Below are positions 18,178 through 26,579 of a stretch of DNA of 64,000 nucleotides, piece after piece (positions within the stretch are counted from its first letter, which is position 1; every line of letters begins with the position of its first letter). A program made the translations under genes and the position numbers. The stretch spans positions 62,001 through 126,000 of the forward strand of contig NZ_JXXU01000035.1 in assembly GCF_000967495.1 (NCBI RefSeq), read 5' to 3'. This DNA comes from Vibrio neptunius (GTDB taxonomy: Bacteria > Pseudomonadota > Gammaproteobacteria > Enterobacterales > Vibrionaceae). The notes beneath the pieces were generated by a model. It saw only the letters and a program-made list of their open reading frames with translations. It ran no database searches and was not told the origin of the DNA.

Positions 18178-19176
18178 TTAGGCTATCACGCAAGCCATTA
18201 ATTGGGCTTCAATCGCATCGTCAAGGTTGTCCGAGATAAACTCTACGCGGCTTTCAAAACCATCATCCAGAATCACTTCGGTCAATCCGTCTGACGTCAT
18301 GTTGTAGCCTAAAACACCCATATCGGTTATGAATACAGCCTTCATACGTTCAATGTTCAGATCAAGTAGCATTAATACCAATTTCTGTCGGCTGAAAACT
18401 TTGTCTGGTGAGAAGCGCCAGCCAATACTTCGAAAACCTTCACCTTCGTTTACTGCTTTGATGATGCCACTCTCTGGCATTGGTAGATCGGCGGCCAGAG
18501 GTTTTGATTGAGCATGGTAGTGATGGTGACTGCCTTTTTCGTTGGCTAAAGTAGGTCCCTCAAATTCATCAAAAGGAATATTGCCAAATTCGGCGAAAAT
18601 CACTCGTTTTTCCTCACCACCTAGCTTTGTTACATAAGCGCCTAACTGCTGTTTCTCATCGCCTTGGTACAAATCGATTTTGTTACCTACTATGGTGTCT
18701 GAAATCGCGATCTGTTGGTTGAATGTATCATGGTGCGTGTATCGCTCATCAGACAGCTGTCGCGCATCAACCAGCGTGAGTGTTTTTTGTAAAGACAGTA
18801 CTTCTTGATAATGTTTAGAAGAGAGCACTTGCAATACTTCTTTAGGGTGCCCGAGGCCAGTCGGTTCAATGAGAAGACGGTCAGGCTTGGCTTCGGTAAG
18901 TAGTTGGTTAAGAGCAATTTGCATGGGTAGCCCAGCTGCGCAGCACATACACCCCCCCGGAACCTCACGAATAAATACTTGCTCTTTTCGATTATGTTGG
19001 CCTTGAAACAAGCTTCCATCGACACCTATTTCACCGAACTCGTTAACCAGAATAGCCCAGCGTTCGTCAGCCGGTTTGTACTGCATTAACTTGAGGATTG
19101 CGGAGGTTTTTCCTGCACCGAGAAAGCCGGTAATGATATTGGTCGGAACCGCTTTGATTGGTTGTTCAGAGCTCAT
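18178..19176 (-). CDS. COG0523 (CobW/ZigA-type) metallochaperone GTPase
   Basis: A 332-residue G3E-family GTPase. Walker A GFLGAGKT is at 17-24, the metal-binding GCMCC at 75-79 (CxCC), the base-recognition NKID at 165-168, and a His-rich loop HHHYH at 217-221 precedes the CobW C-terminal domain. Family members move zinc to client enzymes at the expense of GTP, and Zur-regulated ones act under zinc starvation. It is the last gene of a minus-strand operon and overlaps the end of the carbonic-anhydrase-like gene by 11 bases. With a Zur-type operator at the operon head and putative backup enzymes alongside, the zinc-starvation role is strongly suggested; which protein receives metal is unknown. 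Confidence 0.88.
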   Translation of the reverse strand: MSSEQPIKAVPTNIITGFLGAGKTSAILKLMQYKPADERWAILVNEFGEIGVDGSLFQGQHNRKEQVFIREVPGGCMCCAAGLPMQIALNQLLTEAKPDRLLIEPTGLGHPKEVLQVLSSKHYQEVLSLQKTLTLVDARQLSDERYTHHDTFNQQIAISDTIVGNKIDLYQGDEKQQLGAYVTKLGGEEKRVIFAEFGNIPFDEFEGPTLANEKGSHHHYHAQSKPLAADLPMPESGIIKAVNEGEGFRSIGWRFSPDKVFSRQKLVLMLLDLNIERMKAVFITDMGVLGYNMTSDGLTEVILDDGFESRVEFISDNLDDAIEAQLMACVIA

Positions 19177-19726
19177 TTGCCATTCTCCTATACCCTTTCA
19201 CAAGGGTGTGGTTGGCTGATACAACGGACTCTGAAAATGCTGAATACTCAGGCGGGACTTTAGAGATGCTACTTAAATCAAAGCCTGCGCCAATATTGGT
19301 CATTGGTGGTACATGAAATTGCTCAGGCAAATCTAAACCATCAACAACACAGTTGTGGCGAATGACACAGCCTTTTCCTATCGTCGCGTTAAAAACGACC
19401 GAGTTGAAACCGATGAACACGTCATCGCCAACCTCACAAGGGCCGTGGATAATAGAGCGGTGGGCAATAGAGGAGCGCTCGCCGATGGTCACAGCTGCGC
19501 CTGCTTTGGAGTGGATAACAACGCCGTCTTGAATATTGGTATCCTGCTTGATGACAATAGGATCCATCTTTCCCTCGGCGTTGACTTCATCCGCTCGTAT
19601 CACCGCGTATGGGCCAATAAATACATTGTCTTCGATAATCACTTTGCCACAGATGATGGCGGTTGGGTCAATGAATGCCGTTTCGGAGACGACAGGCATA
19701 TGCCCGTTTGGGTTTCTTCTTAACAT
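19166..19726 (-). CDS. Gamma-class carbonic anhydrase-like hexapeptide protein
   Basis: A 186-residue left-handed beta-helix protein with hexapeptide repeats (VIIEDNVFIGPYAVIRADE). The three metal-binding histidines of gamma-carbonic anhydrases are in place: His72 (VIHSKAG), His89 (SIAHRS) and His94 (IIHGP). Such trimers hydrate carbon dioxide using zinc or iron; other homologues are structural or acyl-transfer proteins, so activity is not assured. Gamma enzymes can use iron or cobalt, so a Zur-controlled copy could replace a zinc-bound beta-class enzyme when zinc runs short (inference). It lies between the dihydroorotase paralogue (29-base gap) and the GTPase gene (overlap), clearly in one operon. 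Confidence 0.8.
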   Translation of the reverse strand: MLRRNPNGHMPVVSETAFIDPTAIICGKVIIEDNVFIGPYAVIRADEVNAEGKMDPIVIKQDTNIQDGVVIHSKAGAAVTIGERSSIAHRSIIHGPCEVGDDVFIGFNSVVFNATIGKGCVIRHNCVVDGLDLPEQFHVPPMTNIGAGFDLSSISKVPPEYSAFSESVVSANHTLVKGYRRMANEL

Positions 19727-19755
19727 TTTAATATCTCAGTGGATAGGAACTGCTT

Positions 19756-21090
19756 TTAGCGTGTGAAGGACAGGGCACTGGCGATTGATGGCTCAAAAGT
19801 CACTTGTTTCCCGTCGAATACCTTGTTGCCGTTCACCCAAGTACTTTGGATCTTCGACGAAAAGGTGTGACCTGCGAATGGACTCCAGCCGCAGTGATAG
19901 AAGTTGTTGTCATGAGTGACGCTGGTGGAATTGTCTCTGTCGACCAGCACCAAATCGGCGTAGTAACCTTCGCGAATAAATCCTCGGTCTTTGATCGCGT
20001 ATCTGAGTGCTGGATTGTGCGATACTTTCTCGACCACCTGAGTCAAGCTCAGCCTTCCTCTGTCGACGTGATCGAGTAAGCTCAGTAGGGCATGTTGGAC
20101 CAATGGCATACCCGCGGGAGCCTGTTCATATGGTACCTGTTTTTCTGACAAGGTATGCGGTGCATGGTCGGTAGCGATGATATCAATCTGATTGGTGTGC
20201 AAAGCTTGGATCAAGGCATCTCGGTCGCTGGCGTACTTGATCGCTGGATTGCATTTAATCAGGTTGCCTCGCGCAGCGTAGTCCTGATTGCTGAACCACA
20301 AATGATGTACACACGCCTCGGCTGTGATGTGTTTTTGTTGAATGGGCCCCGGTTCAAATAGTGAAAGCTCTTTTTCCGTGGTGATGTGAAGAACGTGCAG
20401 CTGCGTGCGGTACTTTTTAGCTAATGAAACGGCGTATGATGAAGACGCAAAGCATGCGGCATCATCACGGAGTACTGGATGGTCTTCAATCGAGAATACC
20501 GAACGAGATTGCCGTAATTTTTCGCTGTTTTGGGCGATGATAGGGCTACTCTCACAGTGTGTTACCACCAAGGTGGGCGATTCCTCGAAGATTCGCTCTA
20601 ATGCTTGCGGGTGCTCGACCAACAAGTCACCCGTTGAAGCGCCCATAAACACTTTTACGCCACAGTGCTTTGTTGGATCCAGCTGTTGTATTTGAGTTAG
20701 GTTATCCTCGGTAGCACCAAGATAAAACGCGTAATTGGCGTAGGAGTACTGGGCTGCAATCGCGTATTTCTGTTCGAGCGCTTCAATGGTAGTCGTGGAA
20801 GGGTTGACGTTTGGCATCTCCATGTAACTGGTAATACCGCCAGCGACTGCTGCTCGTGACTCTGAACCGATAGACCCTTTGTGTGTCAGACCAGGTTCTC
20901 GAAAATGCACCTGATCATCGATCATTCCGGGGAGTAGGTAACTTCCCTCTGCATCGACAATTTCGTCACTGGGAGAGGCGACAATATCTGCTGCTATTCT
21001 CTCTATTCTTTGACCGACAATACGCACATCCATTTGACTCACGATACTGTCGCTGACGATATGAGCATTCTTAATTAGTATTGAGGTCAT
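19756..21090 (-). CDS. Dihydroorotase paralogue with QxH metal motif
   Basis: A 444-residue amidohydrolase matching dihydroorotase (pyrimidine synthesis, carbamoyl-aspartate to dihydroorotate). The carboxylated Lys146 (VKVFMGAS), His178 (VTHCE), His235 (LHVLHITTE) and Asp308 (IATDHAPHT) of the metal site are all visible. However, the usual HxHxR start of the site is Gln60-Val-His62-Phe-Arg64, so the first His ligand is replaced. The same DDQVHFREPGLT form occurs in some other bacterial dihydroorotases (recollection), so it is a natural class and not damage. Placed behind a Zur-type operator it is best read as the backup PyrC expressed in zinc starvation. It is 37 bases downstream of the regulator gene. 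Confidence 0.85.
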   Translation of the reverse strand: MTSILIKNAHIVSDSIVSQMDVRIVGQRIERIAADIVASPSDEIVDAEGSYLLPGMIDDQVHFREPGLTHKGSIGSESRAAVAGGITSYMEMPNVNPSTTTIEALEQKYAIAAQYSYANYAFYLGATEDNLTQIQQLDPTKHCGVKVFMGASTGDLLVEHPQALERIFEESPTLVVTHCESSPIIAQNSEKLRQSRSVFSIEDHPVLRDDAACFASSSYAVSLAKKYRTQLHVLHITTEKELSLFEPGPIQQKHITAEACVHHLWFSNQDYAARGNLIKCNPAIKYASDRDALIQALHTNQIDIIATDHAPHTLSEKQVPYEQAPAGMPLVQHALLSLLDHVDRGRLSLTQVVEKVSHNPALRYAIKDRGFIREGYYADLVLVDRDNSTSVTHDNNFYHCGWSPFAGHTFSSKIQSTWVNGNKVFDGKQVTFEPSIASALSFTR

Positions 21091-21127
21091 AACGCTGAAC
21101 TGGCTCCTTTTGCTGGTTTACTGAGTG

Positions 21128-21589
21128 TTAATCGGAACTTTGGCTGCATTCGTGGCACAGACAATCAATCTCAAGTTGCGGTGTTAACACCTTAAATCCG
21201 ACTTGCTTGGCATCTGACTCTAGGTTGGTAATAAGGGATGGGTCTAAAGTTTGTTCTTGAGTCTTGTTACATTGGCGGCAAATCAAAAACTGGGGGACGC
21301 CATGTTCGTGCTCGTCATGGATATGAGCACAGGCGACGTACTTGCTTGAGGCGTTGAGCTTATGTGCCAAGTGCTCTTGTTCCAAAAACTCCAAGATTCG
21401 GTAAGCAGACATGGCTTGAACCGTTTGGCCAAAGTGAGTTTTTGCATAGTCAATCAACTCATAAACAGACAGCGCTTTATCAGCATGAAGGAGCGCCGTG
21501 AGTACTTGCTTGCGTTTTGAAGTGAGCCGCTTTCCATTTGCCCGGCAGCGTTTCTCTGCCTGTTCAATCATTGTTTCGATTGTCTCCAT
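21128..21589 (-). CDS. Fur-family zinc-uptake regulator (Zur-like)
   Basis: A 153-residue metal-sensing repressor. An N-terminal winged helix (KRLTSKRKQVLTALLHADKALSVYELIDYAKTHFG, then AMSAYRILEFLEQ in the recognition region) is followed by the Fur dimerisation domain with a structural Cys4 site (CRQC and CHEC) and the sensing segment CAHIHDEHEHG. The pattern LEFLEQEHLAHKLNASSKYVAC matches Zur rather than Fur or PerR. The ATG at 21589 is preferred; a GTG at 21598 is in frame. It heads the operon with the dihydroorotase, carbonic-anhydrase-like and GTPase genes and lies 50 bases from a Zur palindrome, so autoregulation is likely. Vibrios usually carry zur elsewhere, so this may be a second copy. 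Confidence 0.85.
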   Translation of the reverse strand: METIETMIEQAEKRCRANGKRLTSKRKQVLTALLHADKALSVYELIDYAKTHFGQTVQAMSAYRILEFLEQEHLAHKLNASSKYVACAHIHDEHEHGVPQFLICRQCNKTQEQTLDPSLITNLESDAKQVGFKVLTPQLEIDCLCHECSQSSD

Positions 21590-21639
21590 AACATTCACCC
21601 AAACCGTGTATTTTCTGGTGCCCTAATATCTTTTATATT

Positions 21640-21661
21640 ATATTATGTTATAACATAACAT
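21640..21661. promoter_or_regulatory. Zur-type palindromic operator of the zinc operon
   Basis: A near-perfect 22-bp inverted repeat centred at 21650/21651, one mismatch per arm (core TTATGTTATAACATAA). It sits in the divergent region between the Zur-like gene and ridA, about 50 bases from the former, and shares its core with the site at 17221-17242. Expected to repress the four-gene operon when zinc is plentiful. Confidence 0.75.
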
Positions 21662-21785
21662 TTTGGGCTGCAATAAAGTCTTTAACCAGACTTGGTGAGC
21701 CAGACAAGGAGAGCCTTTGTTTGTTCATCGGTATCCCCATCTTAGCGGTATCGAACGGACATTGCTTGCGACTAAAAAAATGCTC

Positions 21786-21816
21786 TTGACCTCAATCTTG
21801 GTTGAGGTTTTACAGT
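21786..21816 (+). promoter_or_regulatory. MerR/SoxR-type promoter of ridA-EamA
   Basis: A -35 TTGACC (21786-21791) and -10 TACAGT (21811-21816) are separated by 19 bases, the over-long spacer typical of MerR-family activated promoters. The spacer carries a perfect dyad ACCTCAA-6-TTGAGGT (21789-21808), which matches the SoxR box of E. coli soxS in arms and spacing. The ridA start is 38 bases past the -10. No MerR-family gene lies in this window, so the activator is encoded elsewhere. Confidence 0.75.
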
Positions 21817-21853
21817 GATTGAGATTTGAACCTACTAAGTTGAGAAGATAACA

Positions 21854-22270
21854 ATGTCAAATAAATCAATCACGTTTGAAAACCCTTCAGATTTATTCAA
21901 TCCGACGCCATATGGCTTTTGTCACACAGTCACTGCTCCCTCTGATGGACAGCTTGTTTACATCTCGGGCCAAAGTGGTGGAGAAGGCGTCGAGCACCGC
22001 TTGAGTGAAGATTTTCGCCAACAAGTGCGGAGTGTGTTAACTAACTTAGAGATTGCCTTGACGGCTCATACACTCAGCTTCGGCGATGTTTTAAAAATTA
22101 CCGTTTTAATCGTCGATCACGATGAAAGAAAACTGCAAGTCTGGAGCGACGAGATGCTTATGCGCTGGCCTTCTGATCGCTTACCTGCCAGTACGTTGAT
22201 CCCAGTGCCTAGATTGGCGCTTGATGAAATGAAAATAGAGGTGGATGCGGTTGCTTTTAAAGCGATGTAA
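21854..22270 (+). CDS. RidA/YjgF-family protein
   Basis: A 138-residue protein of the RidA (YjgF/YER057c/UK114) family, small trimeric enzymes that hydrolyse reactive enamine/imine intermediates from PLP enzymes. LVYISGQSGGEG, QVRSVLTNLEIALTAHTLSFGDVLKITVLIVD and PASTLIPVPRLALDEMKIEVDAVAF give the family strand-helix order. The key Arg that anchors substrate carboxylate in RidA (usually in a R-P-A-R-S/T-type stretch) appears here as DRLPASTLIPV, so it may belong to a non-RidA subgroup (Rid2-7) with an altered activity. It is first in a two-gene unit with an EamA exporter behind a MerR/SoxR-type promoter, so it probably responds to redox-active compounds. Confidence 0.82.
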   Translation: MSNKSITFENPSDLFNPTPYGFCHTVTAPSDGQLVYISGQSGGEGVEHRLSEDFRQQVRSVLTNLEIALTAHTLSFGDVLKITVLIVDHDERKLQVWSDEMLMRWPSDRLPASTLIPVPRLALDEMKIEVDAVAFKAM

Positions 22271-22351
22271 GCGATATTGCCGATGAACTTAACTCAACAA
22301 CGACAAGATACACACCGAGTGAAAAAGACGTATTTTAGGTAATCCATCGTT

Positions 22352-23236
22352 ATGTTTAGAAACTATTTAACCCTGCTGACAATTGGTCTTATTTGGGGCT
22401 CTCAGTTTGTGTTCCAGAAATATTCTCTAATGGGATTTGACCCAGTATGGATAGGCACATTCCGCGCTATTCTTGGCGCACTAACATTAACTCTGATATG
22501 CAAAATGACGGGTATAACCAGTGTGAGCAAGCAATGGGGGCTGTTTGCATTGATTGGCATGCTGGAAGCAGCGATTCCGTTTGTTTTGGTACCTTGGGCA
22601 CAGCAGGAGTTATCAAGCTCGATTACGGCTATATTGATGGGAACATTGCCTTTCTACGCATTGTTGCTTGCTCCTGTATTTATTAGAGGCACAAGAATCA
22701 GTATAGGCAGTGCGATTAGCGTGATTGTAGGATTCGGCGGGCTGTTAGTGTTGTTTTATCCTGAGCTTGCCACTGGGGCTGGGCGCATCGATCTTGTTAG
22801 CTCGATAGCGATTGTGTTCTCTGCTATCTGCTTTGCTGTTGCCTTGCTGTTACTTAATCGAGTGAAAGGTGAGCCCCCACTTATTGTTGCGCGTAATGTT
22901 CTGTGTATGGCCAGTGTTCAGCTCACCGTCATCGCCCTGATGACGGCCCCGCTCAATCAGTCTCACCCGAATACGTCATCAGTTATGTCTTTGCTTTACC
23001 TAGGTGTAATATGCGCTGGCGTCGTGTATTACCTCTATATGATGAGTATTAAAAATGCGGGCGCAGTTTTCACTTCCATGACCAATTATTTGGTCCCTGC
23101 CGTCGGTGTATTGATTGGTGTTTTCCTTACCGATGAGTCTGTCCAAGGCAATACTTGGCTAGCGCTCGCCATTATTTTGTCAGCCTTGTTTATTAATCAG
23201 ATGTTCGAAGGCAAACACAGTAAGAAAGAGCGATAG
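22352..23236 (+). CDS. EamA/DMT-family transporter
   Basis: A 294-residue inner-membrane protein with about ten transmembrane helices in two EamA repeats (first starting LLTIGLIWGSQFVFQKYSL, second around IDLVSSIAIVFSAICFAVALLL). Drug/metabolite transporters of this type export amino acids, metabolites or small drugs; the substrate is unknown. It follows ridA by 81 bases with no terminator between, and both lie behind the MerR/SoxR-type promoter. This suggests it exports a redox-active or toxic compound. It ends with a Lys/Glu-rich cytoplasmic tail (EGKHSKKER). Confidence 0.8.
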   Translation: MFRNYLTLLTIGLIWGSQFVFQKYSLMGFDPVWIGTFRAILGALTLTLICKMTGITSVSKQWGLFALIGMLEAAIPFVLVPWAQQELSSSITAILMGTLPFYALLLAPVFIRGTRISIGSAISVIVGFGGLLVLFYPELATGAGRIDLVSSIAIVFSAICFAVALLLLNRVKGEPPLIVARNVLCMASVQLTVIALMTAPLNQSHPNTSSVMSLLYLGVICAGVVYYLYMMSIKNAGAVFTSMTNYLVPAVGVLIGVFLTDESVQGNTWLALAIILSALFINQMFEGKHSKKER

Positions 23237-23247
23237 TTTTACGCTTT

Positions 23248-23272
23248 TGCCACGGCTAGCTGAGCCGTGGCA
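23248..23272 (+). terminator. Hairpin after the EamA gene
   Basis: A perfect 10-bp GC-rich stem (TGCCACGGCT / AGCCGTGGCA) with a five-base AGCTG loop, 12 bases after the stop. The following bases (TCCAATTTC) are not a strong T-run, so it may be a weak or factor-assisted terminator. Confidence 0.5.
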
Positions 23273-23501
23273 TCCAATTTCTACAAGTAACACTATTGGT
23301 TAAGCAGGGAGCTCAATATCTAAGTTTTCGACAGTGTTTTTTGATATGAGAATCAAAAAGCGATGATTCTCTCAATATAGGTTTGAGATTAACCCGATAA
23401 CTCTATTTTCCACTTAATGTATTGTAATTTAAAGATTTTGTAGTTGGCATGTTCTCTGCTGTATTGATTGAATGCGTAAGTCGTTATAGAGGAGAATGCT
23501 T

Positions 23502-25148
23502 ATGAAGGCGATGAATAAAACTACTATGTTGTACTGCGTAGTTGGTTTACTTCCTTTTCTAGTGCCACTTGTTTTTACCATGCAGTTAAGCAGTGTATTC
23601 ACTTACTACTTCGCGCTGATGAGCGTGCTGCTACTGTTATTGATTATGACGTTTAAAGGCTGGCTGGGTAAGGCGACCAAGCTTCTATTCGCTCTATCGT
23701 GCTTGTTCAGCATCGTTTCTTTAGTTCTGACGGGAGGCCTTGTTTCTACGGGGGCGTTCCACTCAATACTGCTGACACATAGCGAAGAAGTTATCGGTTA
23801 TTTTGAACTCGTTAACTGGTACATCATGGTTCCGGTCTTTCTATCCACCGCGATAGGGCTGTATTGTTTCTGGAAAGCCTACTTACCTATTCAGGGATGG
23901 CGCCGAATGACTTTATTGTTGAGTGTTTTGGCTGTGGCTACCGCCTTGCCTGTTTTTAAATGGAACTTTGACCCTGAAGCCAAACAGCAGATAACTGAAG
24001 ATTACGTCCATACTTTGTACCTTTATCAGGATACGCCCGCGTACAATGTTTTCAGAGTTGCTGCTTTGGCTTTTTATGAGCGTTATCAGAGCCACTTGAG
24101 CTATGGGCAAGATTTGCCAGAACATGTATTGCCTGATTTTTCTCTCACTATTCCTACTAATATCGTCATTGTTATTGGGGAGTCTTCACGAAGAGCATCC
24201 TATTCTCTCTACGGTAGTCAGATAAATTCGAGCCCAAAGCTGAAGGCTCGCTATATCGAAGACAGTAACCTTGTCACTGTGGTCGATGGTGTCTTTGCTC
24301 CTGCCCCCAACACTCGAGAATCTGTCCCTCGTTCGTTCTCATTTGTTTCGGCGAATCAAATGTTGTACCAAGGGTTGCCTTATGTGAACTTAATTGATGT
24401 TGCTCGGATGATGGGATACCAAACTACCTGGGTTACCACTCAAGCACTCTACACTCGCTGGGACTCGTTCACCGCTAAAGTAGCGACTTCCTCAGATAAT
24501 GTTATCCATACTGGTGAGCCAGGACAGCTTTGGCGAGATATTGATGCAGCCAAAGCGGTGGTAAAGCAGCTAAACAAAGATGATGGGCATCAGTTTGTTG
24601 TGCTACATTTATCTGGCGAGCACGCTGATTACTCAGTGAGAAATGGTGAAGCATTGCCTCAAGCTCACTTTGATGCCATCAAGCAGCAACTCACTTCAGA
24701 CCTGTCACCCATTGAAATCGCTTACTTAAGCTCTGTTCATTTCACAGACTCGATTCTGGATGCACTGATTTCTGGGCTGTTTAAAGATGAACCCAACAGC
24801 TTACTGGTTTACTTTTCCGATCATGGTGAAGTTATTGGCAAAGGGCATGGGCTACAACCTATTCGGATCGAAGACGAGCTTGCCGTCCCTTACCTTGTTT
24901 TTGGCTCGCTAGGGAAAAATATGTCTGAGGTGATTAACTGTTACCGGGATAATCAACATCTGCTGTTTAACAGTGCTTACTTTCCTGAAGTCTTGTTATC
25001 AACACTCGGTATGAAAATAGAGCCACCAGAGTCAACCAGTGAGTTCACCTATTACTCTGTGCAGGGTGTGACGAAAACCTTACCTAGTGACTTTTCATTT
25101 GAGTTTTATTATCCGGGGCAGCAGCAATGCAGATTCAACGCTCATTAA
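23502..25148 (+). CDS. Phosphoethanolamine transferase-like membrane sulfatase-fold protein
   Basis: A 548-residue inner-membrane enzyme with four to five N-terminal transmembrane helices (about 5-150) and a periplasmic alkaline-phosphatase/sulfatase domain. IVIVIGESSRRASYSLYG near 226 and YFSDHGE near 439 are metal-site motifs. APNTRESVPRSFS places the nucleophilic Thr at about 271, as in EptA/OpgE-type enzymes that move phosphoethanolamine from lipid to lipid A or glucans. The Cys pairs conserved in EptA are not obvious, and the lumenal domain is shorter, so the acceptor is uncertain. ATG 23502 fits GGAG 7 bases upstream. The next gene starts 22 bases inside the 3' end, so the two act together. 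Lipid A modification and polymyxin resistance are possibilities only. Confidence 0.78.
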   Translation: MKAMNKTTMLYCVVGLLPFLVPLVFTMQLSSVFTYYFALMSVLLLLLIMTFKGWLGKATKLLFALSCLFSIVSLVLTGGLVSTGAFHSILLTHSEEVIGYFELVNWYIMVPVFLSTAIGLYCFWKAYLPIQGWRRMTLLLSVLAVATALPVFKWNFDPEAKQQITEDYVHTLYLYQDTPAYNVFRVAALAFYERYQSHLSYGQDLPEHVLPDFSLTIPTNIVIVIGESSRRASYSLYGSQINSSPKLKARYIEDSNLVTVVDGVFAPAPNTRESVPRSFSFVSANQMLYQGLPYVNLIDVARMMGYQTTWVTTQALYTRWDSFTAKVATSSDNVIHTGEPGQLWRDIDAAKAVVKQLNKDDGHQFVVLHLSGEHADYSVRNGEALPQAHFDAIKQQLTSDLSPIEIAYLSSVHFTDSILDALISGLFKDEPNSLLVYFSDHGEVIGKGHGLQPIRIEDELAVPYLVFGSLGKNMSEVINCYRDNQHLLFNSAYFPEVLLSTLGMKIEPPESTSEFTYYSVQGVTKTLPSDFSFEFYYPGQQQCRFNAH

Positions 25149-26008
25149 TTTATGTTTTAATTTTTACATCTGCTCTTATCTTGCTGACGTTCGATAAGTT
25201 GAGACCGATCAGGGTTTTTGCCGTTTACTCCAGTTGTAAAGTCGTCGAGAAAGTGGGGTTGGTAGCAAGCTGTGATCAATTACCCGTTGTCACTATTTTG
25301 GAACAAGGCAAGTTAGATGCTGATTCATACGGCGTGGAAGACCCGCTAGCGTTATCTTTGTTCTTTGAACGCTATCGTATTCCTGAGCATGTTTATGCTC
25401 ACCGAACAAACAGTCCTGAGCGGGCAAAAACATACGCTAAGTATTATCACGCATTCGAGTTTGATGCGGTTTGGAATGCGGACCAAGAGGCGCTGGATAT
25501 TTACCACTATCCTGAACACGCATCAATGGCGTTCTACTTCCATCAACTTGTTGATATTGTGCCGATAAGCAGTCGTTTATGGTTAGATCTGAAAAATCTA
25601 ACGCCTGAAATGAGCCCAACTATTGTAGGCTATCTGAACCGCTACTTTACTCAGAAGGAAGACAGGCAACGTCTAATTGTAGAATCTAAAAACGCGGCTG
25701 CACTCACTGACTTTCATGCATCAGGGTATAAAACATCCTATTATTTGCCGAGCCCAGAGCTCCTTGCAGGGTGTGAGGAACACCGTTCTGTCCAAGAGTT
25801 GATCGCGAATATTAATCAGTGGAAAACCGATTTTATATCATTTCCTTACACTCAACAGCAATTTGTAGACTTGTGCGTTTTACCCTACGTAAGAGCGGTT
25901 CCGCAGCTCTCTTGGGGAGGGTTACCGTTCGCGATTCCTGAAGGGGCATTAGAGCGATATCAAGGTTATATCGTCGATCACTCATTACACCTAGAGAAGC
26001 TCGAATGA
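25127..26008 (+). CDS. FAM151/GDPD-like TIM-barrel protein, membrane-anchored
   Basis: A 293-residue protein with one N-terminal hydrophobic segment (SLIYVLIFTSALILLTF) and a periplasmic domain. VYAHRTNSPERAKTY followed by AFEFDAVWN, LDIYHYPEHA and SRLWLDLKNL looks like the His-Asn and acidic motif order of FAM151/menorin and glycerophosphodiester phosphodiesterase-like TIM barrels. The four Cys may form disulphides. It overlaps the transferase gene by 22 bases, so coupled translation is likely. A plausible reading is that it processes the diacylglycerol or phospholipid by-products of the transferase, or a related phosphodiester. Function is inferred from motif order, not from a search. Confidence 0.55.
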   Translation: MQIQRSLIYVLIFTSALILLTFDKLRPIRVFAVYSSCKVVEKVGLVASCDQLPVVTILEQGKLDADSYGVEDPLALSLFFERYRIPEHVYAHRTNSPERAKTYAKYYHAFEFDAVWNADQEALDIYHYPEHASMAFYFHQLVDIVPISSRLWLDLKNLTPEMSPTIVGYLNRYFTQKEDRQRLIVESKNAAALTDFHASGYKTSYYLPSPELLAGCEEHRSVQELIANINQWKTDFISFPYTQQQFVDLCVLPYVRAVPQLSWGGLPFAIPEGALERYQGYIVDHSLHLEKLE

Positions 26009-26074
26009 GTCTTATGTGAAACTGGTCGTCGGCTAAGATAGGGTACTTCAGCTGTGGTTTAATCTCGTACCTTG

Positions 26075-26542
26075 ATGAAAGAGATCTTCACTTGCATTGA
26101 CGTTTTCTCGCAGACGGATAAACCTTGTTTTGTAGCCTTTACCTTGATGGATGAAGTGAATCAACCAGCTCGTCTTCGATCTGGTGAGTCGGTGTCATCA
26201 GCAGTAGAGCTTTTGTTGAGTAATGAAGCTAGAGGAATATTCTTTAATTGCTCAATTCCAGAGGTCATTGAGCAAGCGATCAAAGCGGTAAACAACGTGG
26301 TTGATCTGTTGGACCATAAGCTAGCGATTGGTGTGTTTGCAAACAGTTTTACGCCAATAAATACCAGCCATGAGGCGAATAACACCGTGCAGGCTATGCG
26401 TCATTTTTCTCCTCGGGAATATTTAGAGTTCGCAAAAACATGGCATTCGCTCGGCGCTAGTATTATTGGTGGATGTTGTGGCATAGAACCCAGTCATATT
26501 GAAGTGCTATCGGCATGGCGAGATGGAATGGAAGAGTCTTAA
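26075..26542 (+). pseudogene. Truncated homocysteine S-methyltransferase
   Basis: A 155-residue C-terminal half of a homocysteine S-methyltransferase (MmuM/BHMT type). FTLMDEVNQPARLRSGE, GIFFNCSIPEVIEQAI and the zinc-binding GASIIGGCCGIEPSHI are intact, but the family's N-terminal 130-150 residues, with the opening DGGxGTxL region, the catalytic start of the barrel and the first zinc Cys, are missing. The preceding 60 bases contain no remnant in any frame. An incomplete barrel cannot be an active methyltransferase, so it is a decayed gene or a leftover of a deletion, although translation from ATG 26075 may still occur. Confidence 0.8.
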
Positions 26543-26579
26543 TTACTCCTCAAGACATACATATTTAATGCTCAGGTTA

